Assembly: GCA_003640385.1 (NCBI GenBank)
Contig: RCAB01000013.1
Location: forward strand, 62,001-126,000
Reading direction: 5' to 3'
Origin: Setaria digitata
Lineage: Eukaryota; Nematoda; Chromadorea; Rhabditida; Setariidae
Length of the DNA: 64,000 nt
The notes below the pieces were generated by a model that saw only the letters and a list, made by a program, of their open reading frames with translations, was not told where the DNA came from and ran no database searches. The translations under genes and the position numbers were made by a program. This document shows, piece by piece, positions 25,201 to 36,160 of this stretch; the first letter of the stretch is position 1; every line of letters starts with the position of its first letter.

Positions 25201-28163
25201 CTGCTATTGACAGCTTATAATGTTGAGAAACTTATGTATAAAACATCTTCGGAGAAAAGAGCAGCCAAAAAACTAAACTTGTCTAAGACATTGCATTTCA
25301 TATAGTTTTTTCTATAACGACTTAAGGAATCTTGATGGTTTGAAAATTGTTCTTATTGATGTGCAGATATTCTGGTTTCTGGGTGTAAGAAGAATAGTGC
25401 TTATCAAATTTGAAGTTCCACCTGTCATTTAGATTGGGTTACAACCATCTACGTTTAAAACTAAGTACCTTATAATTCATGGGAAAAGCGATATCGGAAA
25501 GATTGGCTCACTCTTTAAGACCAAAATGGTTTAATGATTTGTTGACAGTATTCTTCTGCTTCTGTCAAACAAACCTTCCAGCCATAACAAATGCTATTTA
25601 CTAAGTGAGATGTAAAATATCAATCCGGGTCTTCACATACTGAGGTAGTAGGTTATTTCACGTTTCCAACGTTTGAAATAACGCTTCATAATATAAATAC
25701 TGTCAAATGAAGCTTGTGATATTCATGCAGTTTTCAGTGTTTTTGGTGCTTGAATATGTGCAGAAGGGATGTGAGAATCTGAAGAAATGTGGATTAAATG
25801 TAATAGGAAGCATAGGAAAGGAATAGATAAATGCTGTTGACGTGGAAGGAAAAGTATGGCACAAAAAGTACCATGACGTGAATCTTCGAAAACCATTCCC
25901 GGAGAATATTTGGCACGGCTATGCCGTTCTGCCCTCAACAATGCCAAACTGGAGGGATAATAAAATAAGTTTATGATTATATCAGGCTGAGCAGCAGAGC
26001 AAAGGTATGGATTTGAAGCGGATTTGGGGCAGAACGGGATAATGATGAATTGATAAGACAGGGGCATTCCGATGTAAGGCTTACCAAACAACCGAAAATG
26101 ATTCTGTAGTTTGGTTGGGAGAAGACTCGTAAAAACGTGTTTCAAGATCTCTCAAACCCTGCTCTGCCATGTTCCGAGATGTACAGGAAAGAGAATGTGA
26201 TATTTTCTAGTCTCAGCACATGTGTGTTCATTACCCGAAAATCTCTATCATTACAGAATTTTGCTTCATCATCATCTTGCTTATTTACCTGATCCTCGCC
26301 GAGAATCTCTCTTCCTCAACAGGTTGCATTCTTTGATGATATTGCCAGGATAACCTGCACATTCAAAAAGGTTAAGAATGCATTTATGCCAAGTTGCGTT
26401 CCGGGTTTCTACTTGGAATGCAATGAGACTGATTAAAACTATTTAAAACACTTCCATTTAGCATTTTGCTGAAATCTAATGCTGTTGCAACAAAAAAAAA
26501 AAACTTGTTTTCCATAAGGTCAGCGATAAATATGAATGAATATTGACGGAAATTTAAGCAAAAAAAAAAAAAAAAAAATTCTTCAATTAAATGTGAGAAA
26601 ATGAGTATATTCAAAAATGATTAAGATAAGCCAACGATTCACAATGGCACTCTGACTCGAAAATCACTTGGAAAAAAAACTAAAAACTGATTCATCATAT
26701 GTTGTAAAAGCTTTGCCAAATTAAAGCTTTCAGTAAGTTTAGCGTATAGCAGTAATGAGAAGGCCACAAAGCAAGTACTGGTGTAGCATTCTTTTAACCT
26801 TAATTGTGCTAGTGAATATTTTTTATTTTCCATCCCTATTCAATATACTTAGTCTCATTTCGATTCCGACACACTTTCGGTCTGGGTTTCTTTCAACTGA
26901 CAGTGGTGAAGGGGCACTACATGGAACAGCTTCAGCTAAGGAAGTGGAACCACAATATTCTGAGTTACCTTGGAACTTTGCGGTCCTATAACACTTGAAG
27001 TATTCCTGTGCAGTCTATCTTTAACTAAATAATAGATGTACTTGTAATTTGAAAATGTAATTCATGCATAGAGGATTCGATAAAATATGACTAGATTTCT
27101 TGGTACTGCTAAAATGACTAGATCTCTCGGTACTTACTGAAATGTTTATGGAAGCTGAGCAAACCAACTTTCACATGTCAAGAGGGCAATGAGCCATACA
27201 AAGTGTTGCAGGGATCTCGAGAAGATCAGCAATAAGACAGTGCTTAAAAAATGAGTTGCCGATTTGTACCAAATTTAGCCCCGGAATGCGGGAATTCCCA
27301 ATCACACTTTTTGTATCTTGGAAAGAATCCTGTCTTTAAAACACTAATGTGAAAACAGATGACTGGTGAACAGTTGAAGTGTTTCTTCATTGTCTCGGAG
27401 AAATTTCTAATTTTCAGTTCTTACGACTAGTGTAATGAGGAACGAGAATCAGCTAAGTTTTTTCTTTTTTAGCAGCCGAAAAAATCAAAGTGGGGCTAAG
27501 AAGCTGAAGAGCCAAGTCAGTTCACTGGAACTGAAGAATTTCTGCTAAACTATAGTGCCATATACTTTGTTTTCCTTAGCAATTCCACACTTCTTTCCTC
27601 ATTTGTGCATTTTGGCACTTGCGAAAGTGTTAAGAATTTCTGCCTGTTCCAAGATAATTTTTGGCTTTGAGATAATATCATGCAATTTTTTTCCGGGAGG
27701 ACCGGCTAAATAGAAAAGTCAAAATTTAGAAGTTAAAAACCGGAAAAAATATGACTCATGTCCAAAAAATTTCGATAAGCATAGTCACTTTCCATTTCTA
27801 GAATTCAGAAACGCGGCATTCAAAAATAAAAAAAAAGTCTACGAAATACAAATTGGAAGAAAAACATAAAAGACAGAAATGATTAAATCATTAATTTAAT
27901 AAGATATGAAGTTGATTATGAAATTATTAATTGTATTTGATTTTGTGTGAATTCAATAACAACTAACTCCTCGCAGCTCGTTTCATCCGATTAATCTGGC
28001 GCATAACTTCTTCCATCCGCAAATCAGCGGATAGATTCTGCATGTAACTATTCGAACTTCTTCCCTCATTGGACTTGATGAACGCCTGGCCTAGTATTGA
28101 CGACGCAAACGTCGATACTAATATGACCCGCAGTAGGGGCCACATAACCAGGTCAAGCCCCAT
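192..28163 (-). CDS. dig-1: DIG-1 / mesocentin orthologue, giant extracellular matrix protein (3' end outside window)
   Basis: Multi-exon gene of about 45 exons, read right to left. In C. elegans DIG-1 is a very large secreted basement-membrane-type protein needed for tissue attachment and for maintaining neuron and fascicle position. Domain order here is signal peptide, Cys-containing N-terminal region, sushi, two EGF-like, Ig and FN3 modules, EGF-like, long PTD/GPDG repeat region, then vWA. This combination with this repeat is, to my knowledge, specific to nematode mesocentin. Exons are 27968-28163, 24822-24926, 22558-22714, 22187-22413, 21698-21817, 21370-21474, 21056-21179, then about 37 more down to 192-7270. 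Splice phase matched at all first seven junctions and at those around 7.2-9.6 kb. The last exon ends in a GTGAGT donor at 191, so the gene continues to the left of the window. Individual exon edges between 9.6 and 20.7 kb are good to a few bases. Confidence 0.9.
7604..9203 (-). CDS. dig-1: dig-1 exons: two divergent FN3-like units and an acidic EGF-like module
   Basis: From 9203 down come an exon with [18 protein letters not shown], an exon at about 8770-8959 ([19 protein letters not shown]), then three exons at about 8468-8550, 8137-8267 and 7910-7981. The last three make an FN3 unit ([28 protein letters not shown]). The last exon (7604-about 7792) is EGF-like ([33 protein letters not shown]) with acidic insertions. 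It ends Q|GTCCTA and joins the repeat exon in phase 0. Phases matched at each junction checked. The first unit is weakly FN3-like and its domain call is an inference. Confidence 0.7.
9462..21179 (-). CDS. dig-1: dig-1 Ig and fibronectin III array (7 Ig, 9 FN3)
   Basis: About 30 short exons. Approximate domain positions, N- to C-terminal: Ig1 20697-21179, FN3-1 19966-20398, Ig2 19181-19664, FN3-2 18603-19073, Ig3 18030-18495, FN3-3 17250-17860, Ig4 16555-17008, FN3-4 15715-16325, FN3-5 15032-15503, Ig5 14608-14862, FN3-6 13771-14408, FN3-7 12988-13637, Ig6 12259-12840, FN3-8 11536-11998, FN3-9 10369-11309, Ig7 9462-10152. Ig units show the C...W pair and the D/E-T.F.C.A.N closing motif ([21 protein letters not shown]). 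FN3 units show W.PP....G.I..Y.IYYT and the Y..R..A.N..GPG motif. Almost every domain is split by a central intron; Ig5 is a single exon. Ig and FN3 alternate, except that FN3-4/5, 6/7 and 8/9 are adjacent pairs. Confidence 0.85.
10331..10357. repeat. TA dinucleotide repeat in a dig-1 intron
   Basis: AAATATATATATATATGTAT-type repeat immediately 3' (in gene sense) of the FN3-9 second exon. Simple sequence. Confidence 0.8.
21370..21817 (-). CDS. dig-1: dig-1 exons 5-6: two EGF-like modules
   Basis: Exon 21698-21817 encodes [12 protein letters not shown] and [17 protein letters not shown], an EGF-like module with six cysteines in normal order. Exon 21370-21474 encodes a shorter Cys-rich unit ([22 protein letters not shown]). 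Both introns are phase 1, typical of shuffled EGF modules. There is no obvious calcium-binding D-x-D/N-E signature at the start of the second unit. Confidence 0.85.
22187..22413 (-). CDS. dig-1: dig-1 exon 4: sushi (CCP) domain
   Basis: A 227-nt exon encoding a CCP-like module. The segment [19 protein letters not shown] has the Y.C..GY pattern, followed by C and the closing W.MTPPKC. Sushi modules are protein-interaction domains of matrix and complement proteins. The acceptor is GAATTTTAG and the donor AAAG|GTAATT. It sits directly upstream of the EGF exons, as in a mosaic matrix protein. Confidence 0.8.
22558..22714 (-). CDS. dig-1: dig-1 exon 3, Cys-containing segment before the sushi domain
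   Basis: A 157-nt exon (acceptor TTTTCCAG, donor GC|GTTAGT) encoding a proline-rich start ([12 protein letters not shown]) and three cysteines (QCHF, EICW, SCTD). The open frame runs on to 22449, but only the GTTAGT donor at 22557 gives the phase needed to join the sushi exon, so the rest of the open frame is taken as intron. Confidence 0.7.
22715..24821 (-). other. dig-1 intron 2 (2.1 kb), no gene seen
   Basis: AT-rich sequence between exons 2 and 3. It contains a run of 21 T at 22845-22865 and A/G-rich low-complexity sequence at about 24025-24065. The open frames here lack splice context or recognisable protein sequence. Confidence 0.6.
22845..22865. repeat. Homopolymer T tract (21)
   Basis: T run in dig-1 intron 2 upstream (in gene sense) of exon 3. 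Simple sequence. Confidence 0.9.
24822..24926 (-). CDS. dig-1: dig-1 exon 2, N-terminal region
   Basis: A 105-nt exon encoding [15 protein letters not shown], then [19 protein letters not shown], with two cysteines. The acceptor is CCTTCAG and the donor GAAG|GTTCGT. Phases match exon 1 on one side and exon 3 on the other. No named domain is recognised; it may form a disulphide-bonded unit with the Cys-containing exon 3. Confidence 0.7.
24927..27967 (-). other. dig-1 intron 1 (3.0 kb), carries a let-7-like hairpin on the plus strand
   Basis: Long first intron. Apart from the hairpin at 25641-25688 I see no supported gene. A 140-codon minus-strand frame (25723-26145) has no recognisable sequence. 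An 18-A run sits near 26560. An imperfect 21-bp direct repeat lies at 27087-27107 and 27114-27134. Confidence 0.6.
25636..25695 (+). ncRNA. Candidate let-7-family microRNA hairpin
   Basis: The sequence from 25641 begins TGAGGTAGTAGGTT, identical to the first 14 nt of let-7, and then diverges (ATTTCACG). It folds back: 25652-25660 (GTTATTTCA) pairs perfectly with 25674-25682 (TGAAATAAC). CGTT 25661-25664 pairs with AACG 25668-25671 around a 3-nt loop, and TGAGG 25641-25645 pairs with CTTCA 25684-25688. The weak points are a 6-by-1 asymmetric internal loop at 25646-25651 and a short outer stem. The predicted product is the 5' arm, from 25641 to about 25662. let-7 family RNAs repress heterochronic targets in nematodes. 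It lies antisense within intron 1 of dig-1, so it would need its own plus-strand transcript. Confidence 0.5.
27968..28163 (-). CDS. dig-1: dig-1 exon 1: signal peptide and short pro-region
   Basis: The ATG at 28163 opens a hydrophobic leader (residues about 7-24, [19 protein letters not shown]) with likely cleavage before Q26. A short polar pro-region follows, ending in RMKR (residues 59-62), a consensus proprotein-convertase site. The exon ends at 27968 with a GTTAGT donor, leaving one base of a codon, and exon 2 at 24926 supplies the other two. A splice acceptor lies 7 nt upstream of the ATG, which favours this as the true start. If the GTTAGT were not used, the frame would stop at once and give a 66-residue secreted peptide. 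I prefer the spliced reading because the same donor sequence is used by exon 3. Confidence 0.75.
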
Positions 28164-28190
28164 TGTTTTGCTGGAATGAGAGAAAAAGAA
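28164..28190 (-). promoter_or_regulatory. Acceptor-like site just 5' of dig-1 ATG (probable SL trans-splice site)
   Basis: On the minus strand a pyrimidine-rich tract ends in TCATTCCAG, followed by CAAAACA and the ATG. An acceptor 7 nt from a start codon with no convincing coding exon upstream is typical of spliced-leader addition in nematodes. It could also be the end of a 5' UTR intron; 5' RACE would distinguish the two. Confidence 0.55.
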
Positions 28191-31100
28191 ATTTGAAACT
28201 GATATATGTAGAAAAAATAAAACTACTTGAACCTCTTAAAAGGCATGTTTCAATTTCAAGCCTTCTCTTGGATTTCCTAAAAATAAACAAAAACGAATTG
28301 AAAGCTGTCAAGTGAAATTGGAAGCAACTGGAAGGCAAGCAGAAAGAAATGGTACTTAAGCTGGCTGAATCCAGTTCTTCATTAGACTTCAATAAATTCA
28401 AAACCATTTCCTGTGTTTGGATACAAACCTTTTTCGAGCGACCAGTATTGATTGTGTTGTTTTGGTTTAGTATTTCTGAACCATACAATTCTTTACTGAT
28501 GTTTTATACAGCAGGAATTAGAAAAGCGTTAAATGCTATCGGCTATACGGTAGTGTCAGATCGGTCCTTTCTAGCCAGCACTTTCCGATAACTAGTAGCT
28601 TTCTTCGATTTTCAAAATATGCGGTATTGTACGATATTACTGATATCCACGTATAACTGTTTTTTCTGTTGGCTTCTCTGAAATGATAACTGGATCGAAA
28701 ACATTAAAATTGCAATAAATATTACAACATTGGCCGAAAAACGATAAAGCAATTTTAATATTTTTGATTTGAATCCATATATAAGCGCTTTAAATTAAGC
28801 AAACGAAATATTTTAATTAATTAGTTATATTAACTTATTACGAACCTAGAAGATCATTGTGCAATTTATAATTTTTGATCCATTTAACAAGTAACAGTCG
28901 AATTAAATATTCCCTTCAAGGCATCTTATATTGTGAATTAAGCAAGTATGCTTATAAATTGCATTTTAATTAACAAAGATACTTATACCAGTGAAGATGA
29001 CTTAGGGTACATTGAAGAATTATATTTGTTCGAAATGAACATTTTTACTAAAATATTAAATAACAATTAAGCTAATTTTGCAAAGAAAGAGATTTTAAGA
29101 AAGTAAAGTGCCTCTGTATCACATTAGAAATGGAACTTAAGAGGAAGAGGATTCGCTAAACTTAAAGGACTTAAAAGTAAGGCTGAGAATAGAACTTCGT
29201 AAGGCTTTAAATGATGAATCAAAATGCTTGCTTTTATCATTCGGATTATACATGAGGGATTGATTGTCAATTAAATGTAAGTTGTTCCCCATCTAAGCTC
29301 CATTCCTATTCTTCATATCTAAGCCTTCTGATACGAATATCAATTGGTAGCCATTTTTCAAAAAGGACACTTATGCTACTGTTGTTTTATGCACAGTTAG
29401 CCATTAGCGGGTAAGTAAGGCCAGAGTGATTTAATAAAAGACAGCAGAACAGAACTTGGGCTACAGAAAGTTTTGTTTACAACAAATTTCGATATAACAA
29501 TTTCATCAGCTAGTGCTTTATGAAATAATAAATTCCCTTTTTTTAAGGAAGAGTTACAGAGATCTAAAATATATGCAGTCGAAATTTAATTAAAAATAAT
29601 AGCATTATCATGTTTTACGAAAAATTAAAATAGCAGTTAATTATTAAACGCTATTCCTTATGGCTCGAAAGGGAGAACTTGGTTAGGGGACATATGTTTT
29701 GTTTTATAACGAGTTACCTTGTTCATTAATTTTCTTTAAGTGCTATTTTCTTGCATTTCTATTTTATGTTAGTTCAAACAAAAGTAAAACGTTGAATTAC
29801 CAAGCAATAAGCTGAAAACTAAATGATTAGCATTGTAGGTATCCTTTAGAACATAATGATTCAAATTAGAATCTCATCCAGAGGATAATATTTCAACTTA
29901 ATATTTCTAATGCAACCAAAACTCAATTTACGGGCATAATTTATACACATAGAATATTGGAAAAATTATCTGAAATTTCTTTCTGAATAATTAAATATAT
30001 GCATGTGAATTTATGGGAGTTTTCCAATTTTAAACAGACTCTCAATTTTGTTTCTATGAAATCTGTACCAGAAATCATTGATTAAAGTGATCAGCTCGCT
30101 TTTCGATCAGGTATAACGAAATAAGAGGAAGAAATAAGCAAAAATGAATTTGAGAAACAAAATAAATTGACTTGTGCTGAAAGAAATGTTGATTTTTTTG
30201 TTTCTTCCCTTTCACTTCTATTGAAAAACGTCACAGATTTAAAAACTAAAGTGATCTTTTTAAAACTAAAGTGATCCTACGAATCACGTAATTTCTGGAG
30301 AAATAAGAGAAAACGACATTTCTGTTTCAGTGAAACTGGAACTAAATATTATTTATAGAATTCAGGTCAAAAATTTTTCGAAATCAAAATGAGAAATTAA
30401 AAATTACTCCAGCAAATTAACATTTTCACAACTACCTAAACAAAAGGTGAAAATGTAAACAACTGCATAATGATGGTACCATAATGACTCGAATGACAAA
30501 GTGATTCAGGCGGATAGGTCAAACAACTGGTGTTCTATTTATGATGTGCATCTTACTCAATAGTTAAAGAAAAAATCAAGCGAAACTTGAGACTCACTAA
30601 GCTCACGTAATTAAAACTTCGATGGTTGAGAAGAATGTAAGAAGTAATTTGAATGACTTAGACTCGTGCACAATGTAACCGTCAGCTTATGCTTTGTTTG
30701 TCCGTATGTAGCTACGACGTACGCATCCTACGTTCACGGCATTTCGTTCATTTTCAAAGTGAAGAAGTATTCGTGAATCCTATAACTTACTCATTTTCAC
30801 TCCATTTCAGTTTATCATCGATAACTACTGCTAATAAAAAGCATAGACTTTGTGTTCAAAACATAATACTAAAAGTCTTATTTCTTTTATTGTTCTATCT
30901 AGGAGTGGCGAAAGTTTACACCATTTGATTTATTGCCCGTAAAATTTTGCAGTAAATCTACAGGTGCTAGTAATTCTCTCGGCTTTTTATCCCTACTGAA
31001 GATTCATTCTATCCTATTTCATTTGCTTTCTTATTTTAACCGATATAAACTGAGATTCCTGTTTTCTTCTTCTTTTTGCTTTGGCTCTGTTATCACTCTC

Positions 31101-34100
31101 CTAACGTACTTATCAGAAGAAATAATGTTATACACATCACTTCACTATCACCAAGCTTGCAGTTAGTCTTTTAATGAAAATCATTAATGAATCATTAAGA
31201 TTTCCACCGGGAATTAGGTGAAATTCACTCAACACAATTGTATCGCACAGCTTCTATTACAGTATTGATTCAAATTCAAAGAATTCATCAGAACTACAGG
31301 CAGTCATGACAACAGCTGTTTTACAACTTCATGAGAAATTCTACATTCTCTAAAGCCCGTGCATTGCAGCAGCAAAGGCTTGTTAATTATTTTCAATGAA
31401 ACTAAATTAAATTTTGACACCACCAAGCATTGCTCAAAAGTATTGAAACAGAGAAAATGTGATAAAAAGCTTCAGGAATACTATCAATAATTTTATTTAC
31501 CAATATTACACTTTTGTAAGATATGCAAGCCTGATGGAATGGCAAACACCACATGTATTCATGCATTTGTATGACAATTTGCTCCCACAATTTTACAGTA
31601 ATACTTTTGTTTGAGTTGTGTATTGTAAAGATTTGGTTAGCAAGAAATTAGAAATAAACAGTAAAAGATTCGTTCGGCTGATAAGTCATTCTCGTTTGAG
31701 AAAGGCTCCTTTCAAAACGATTTTTTAGTTTAAACCGTACTTTGAAAAATCTGTCAGCAATGCACAAATGAACAATTTCCCTGTTTGATTATACAATAGC
31801 AAATGAAGAATTTTGGACATTTTTGTAGCGGATATTATAAACTTTCAGAAAAAGAAGTATTTCAAACAAAACTCTTATTCTTGCTTCATTTTTTCTTCTT
31901 AATCACGATCGAAGTTAACACTGACCAACAATGTTTGGCTACTGCAAATTAATGCCTCATTTTCGCAATAAAAGTTGATTAGTAGACTAGCTGCTGGAAA
32001 TAACTGATAATACTTTTTGTGTACATGACATGGAACCAGTAGCATAGCAAGCACTTTTTTTCACGTAACTCTCATGCTTTCACCAAACACGCATCGTTTG
32101 CTATACTCGTTGTCATAATTTACTATTCGTATTTATTATAATCGCTGTGATCAACATATCACCACAACTACTACCGTTGCTACCTGTTGTTATCATTGTT
32201 ATTAATTAATATAGCTAGCATCAATCGGTGAGCAGTTGCTTAAGCATAAAAAGTTTCCAAGATAAATGTCCTAAACTAAAAAACAAAAAATCTTTGCAAT
32301 TGTAGTTTTTATCGATATTCCAAATTTTAAAGATTCCTTACATAAATTTTACTCATTCTTATTCGGGAAAACGCACTGAGCACAATGCCCCAATTCTGAC
32401 TACTAGAACTGAAACAAAATCAGAAATTCCTTGAAGGATGCAAACCAATCATTCCCAGTCTGATAATGATTATATATCTGCTACAACTATACATTATAAC
32501 CTTTGAAAAAATTCATTCGTATTAATTATCATAAACGGAACGGGTGGGTCTTGGAAATACATTGGTCGCACCTTTTTTGCTCTCATAACTAATTTTAATA
32601 ACAGAAAAAAACAATGTCATAATAATGCATTACGAAACAGCAGCAGTATAAAAAAAAAAACGAGATTTAATGAAAAAGTGGAATTGGCATTTCTGGCTTC
32701 CTTTTATTCTCCAAAAGTAGCAATTTTTTACTTCAATTCAGCACCTGCATTCACTCACTCCTTTACTCTTATTTCTTCTGTTGTAAGAAAAGTCATAACA
32801 GAAGCATTGCTACTTATTTAATCGAGCAAATTACTACAGTAGCAAGTAAATCCAGCAGTGGAACAATATGTTTATTTTGGAAATGAAAAATGAAAATCGA
32901 AATTTCTTAATCGAATGAGTTTGAGATATTCAAAATAAGGAAAGATTACAGTGTCCCACAGGGCAGGATGAAGCAGAGGGAAAAATGGCTAAGCCACTGA
33001 GTTCATTTTTTTTTTCTCCCTATATTTTCTCTAAGAATGAGTTGAAAAGACGAAATATTGACGGAAATTCAACAAGGATTTTTTTTCGATGCTATCGAAA
33101 AGTCTTTACTTATTTTTTATTTGCTGATTCATTTTACTTTACTTATTTCCTTTGTTGACTATTAAAACTGAATTTTCTCAACGGCATCTTTCTTCAGCTT
33201 CACTTCACTGTTACCAAGTAGACTTAAACCAGGTGTAAATTGAAGTTTATCCTAACATTTACAAATTCTTGACATTTAAATCACTGCTTCGGTGCTTCAT
33301 TTCTAATAGGGTGCAATTTGTTTGTGTCTTAACAAATGTCATGGTGTCGAACGGTTGATTATTCACCACCTCTAGAGCTATTCATAAGATTTGGTATTTC
33401 TGCTTTTACAAGCAGTGAAATAACTCACATTCTGAAAATATGTAATAAAGAGGCAATATCGAACGTTATCAAAGCCGATCATTTAATAATTGTCATATGA
33501 TATGAGAACAACTGCATACAAAAGGAGGAGAAGAAAAAGTTGGTTTGATTAAAACGAAAAAAAAAAAATAAACATTTCGTTGCCATTTTAGGTCGATTGA
33601 AGAGCTAATGAAGGAAGGAAAGGTAAGATAGTATGATGCGTATGCAGAAGAGATTCTCAGCTACCTGATGTAATAATTGAATGAATGAATTCGGAACATT
33701 TTTACTCTTCCGTGAATCACAATGACATGACATGATTCTACCATAAAGCTTGCTAATAGGTCCATTCTCATGGCAGGTAATCAATCTAAGTATCAGAGGG
33801 ATCATTTCTACTCCAAATCTCAAAATTCATGCGAAGGCATGCGAAATATGCATGATGCTAATCCTTCATCCAACTTTAAAAATCTTGATATTAGCTCGAG
33901 TAATAGTGTTGATTAGTTTATTTACACTTCCCTTAATTGTTATGTGATTTAACACATGAAGGGGAGAGGAGATCAAGGATTCACCGGGAACGTACAATGA
34001 ATTTTTCATGGCTAACATTTGATAAACTTGCTTGCTAAAGCGCTTCTCAGATTCTGAAGAAATTGATGACTGAATAAGTTTACGTCTGCTCCTTTTATTT

Positions 34101-36137
34101 ACCTCACCTCTTAGTTATCTCCAGAATCCAGACTTCTCTCTCTAAAAACACTAAAGTGCCGAACTTCCCATTCGTCAGATCCCATAAATGGCCTTGGTTG
34201 ATATAAACAGCAGCACAGTGGTGCCTGGAATAAGGGCCGTGCAACAACTCACCTGCCAAATCAACTAGCCCTGAAAATGGATGGCACTTGTGTGCAAGAC
34301 TTATAGTCAGCCATTGCAAACACATCCACTCATTTTTTTTAATTCTCTTAAAAATCTCTACTAATCTTAGGTTTCCGCAAAGACACACATGAATGATTTC
34401 ATTAAAGCAAATCAGCTCATCTTCCAGCAATATTTTCGTCCCGAATCAAGTTACAAGATGTTATTAAGTGGGAATATGAGCGGAAAAAATGTGCACCTAG
34501 TGAATGGTAATTTCTAAAAGTGCTAAAGAAACCAGTGCAGTAGATTGTTTATAATCATTTTGCAAATCACTACTGGAAGATTATCAATTTCTATTGCAGA
34601 CAGAGTGGAAATGCATTTCAATAATGTGTGGCAAACCAACACATCTTACGCTTACTTGATCACTAAAACTGAATGCCAATTTCTGTAGTGCTATTTAATT
34701 TCATAAAAAAATTTAAAAAAGCGGATATTGCAACAAAGTCTATTCGTTCATTCAAAAACAAAAAATCGGACATCTCGAAGTTTCGGAAATGATGTTTGAT
34801 GCTAGAAAGCCTTCAAGTTAACTGACAATTCTTTCTTCAATCACCAAGAGGACTGCAGTGCTTTCTGAAGTCTAAAAGTAGCTGTTACAGCATCTTTCGT
34901 TATGATACGACTCCATCCAGATCCACTAATGGCATGAAAATTTTAGGAATTGAGTGCAAAAATTTCATAAAAATTTTTTTTCAAAAAAAAAACCTTAAAT
35001 GAATGAATGGCTTTACTGCACTGATTTTGTGAACGTTGATAACAACAAGTAGAAATATCAAAGCTCAGAGCTTAAATTTTTTGGATGTGACAGATATCAT
35101 CGTAATTATTATTGGCTGAAATTTTAATTTGATTTCTGTAGAATCTAAGTAAAGCTTCATAGTGAATAAGCACTAAATAAATCAAGTAGCTTTCTTTTTT
35201 TTTTTTCAGTAACCAGCCTACTCGCTTTTCAATTTTTTTTGAAACTTTTCAAAGTATTTTTTATCTATAAAATTCCTTAGTGATTTTTTAAACTTTTCAA
35301 AGCTTTTTTCATCTTTTAACTTTAACATAACTGCTTCTGATTCTAGTGAACCAAAACTCCGTTTTCTTTTGCGGCAATTCATTTTCAAGAAAGCATCTGC
35401 TTGCAGTTCATAAGTGAGAACTAATTGTACACAGGAAACTACTCAATTTCCGATTTTACTTAATAGCGACTCAAAAAAGGAAGTTTTTTAAAATATTGAA
35501 AAATTCCTTAAAAAAGTTAGTCAAAAATCTTGTCTTTAGTAGAAAACGGAATGAACAGTAGGGAACAAATTTTTAAGTTCTTGAAGCTTTAAAAATCTGT
35601 TTCTCTTTTTATAATGAAAATTTTGATTCATTTTTGGACTGCAATAACTCATCGTCCACAAGTCATTTTATAGTGTTACAAATATTTTTCAATGTTGTGA
35701 AATTTTTCTTCCAATTCTAAATTTTTTTCTATTTCAGAAAATTGTTGGTATGGACTTGCCCTTTTATCCAAAATGAGGAAAATCTATTTCTTTAAAAAAG
35801 AGTAAACCAGACTTGGGCTCATTTTCAAATTGCTGAAAATCTGCTTCCAAGTGTATCCGATGACAGATATTGCACTAAAATAATATTTTTTTGGCTGGAA
35901 AAATACCCATCTGTTAAAAAATGATATTTGATTTTGCACTACATTAGTATCTAACGCAAATGAAGTATAGAAATGCATTAATTAGTTATCACTTGTTAAG
36001 ATATTTTAATTTTGAGACTAAAATCAGTGCTGTCTATCAGTCGTCATGCATAAAAATTGATATGATTCAAAATTTTAAAACAAATACAATTAATGCAACA
36101 ACCGAATCAATGGCTGCATTAAAAAAGTCATTAATTT

Positions 36138-36160
36138 AAAAAAAAAAAAAAAAAAAAAAA
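36138..36160. repeat. Homopolymer A tract (23)
   Basis: Uninterrupted A run within intergenic sequence. The flanks show no target-site duplication or retrocopy, so this is probably simple sequence. Confidence 0.9.

Noticed and set aside
25723..26145. 140-codon minus-strand frame in dig-1 intron 1
   Set aside because: No recognisable motif, no splice-site evidence and no fit with the dig-1 phase; treated as a chance frame.
34104..34430. 108-codon minus-strand frame in the gene-poor interval
   Set aside because: Composition looks random, with no family resemblance and no acceptor or start context.
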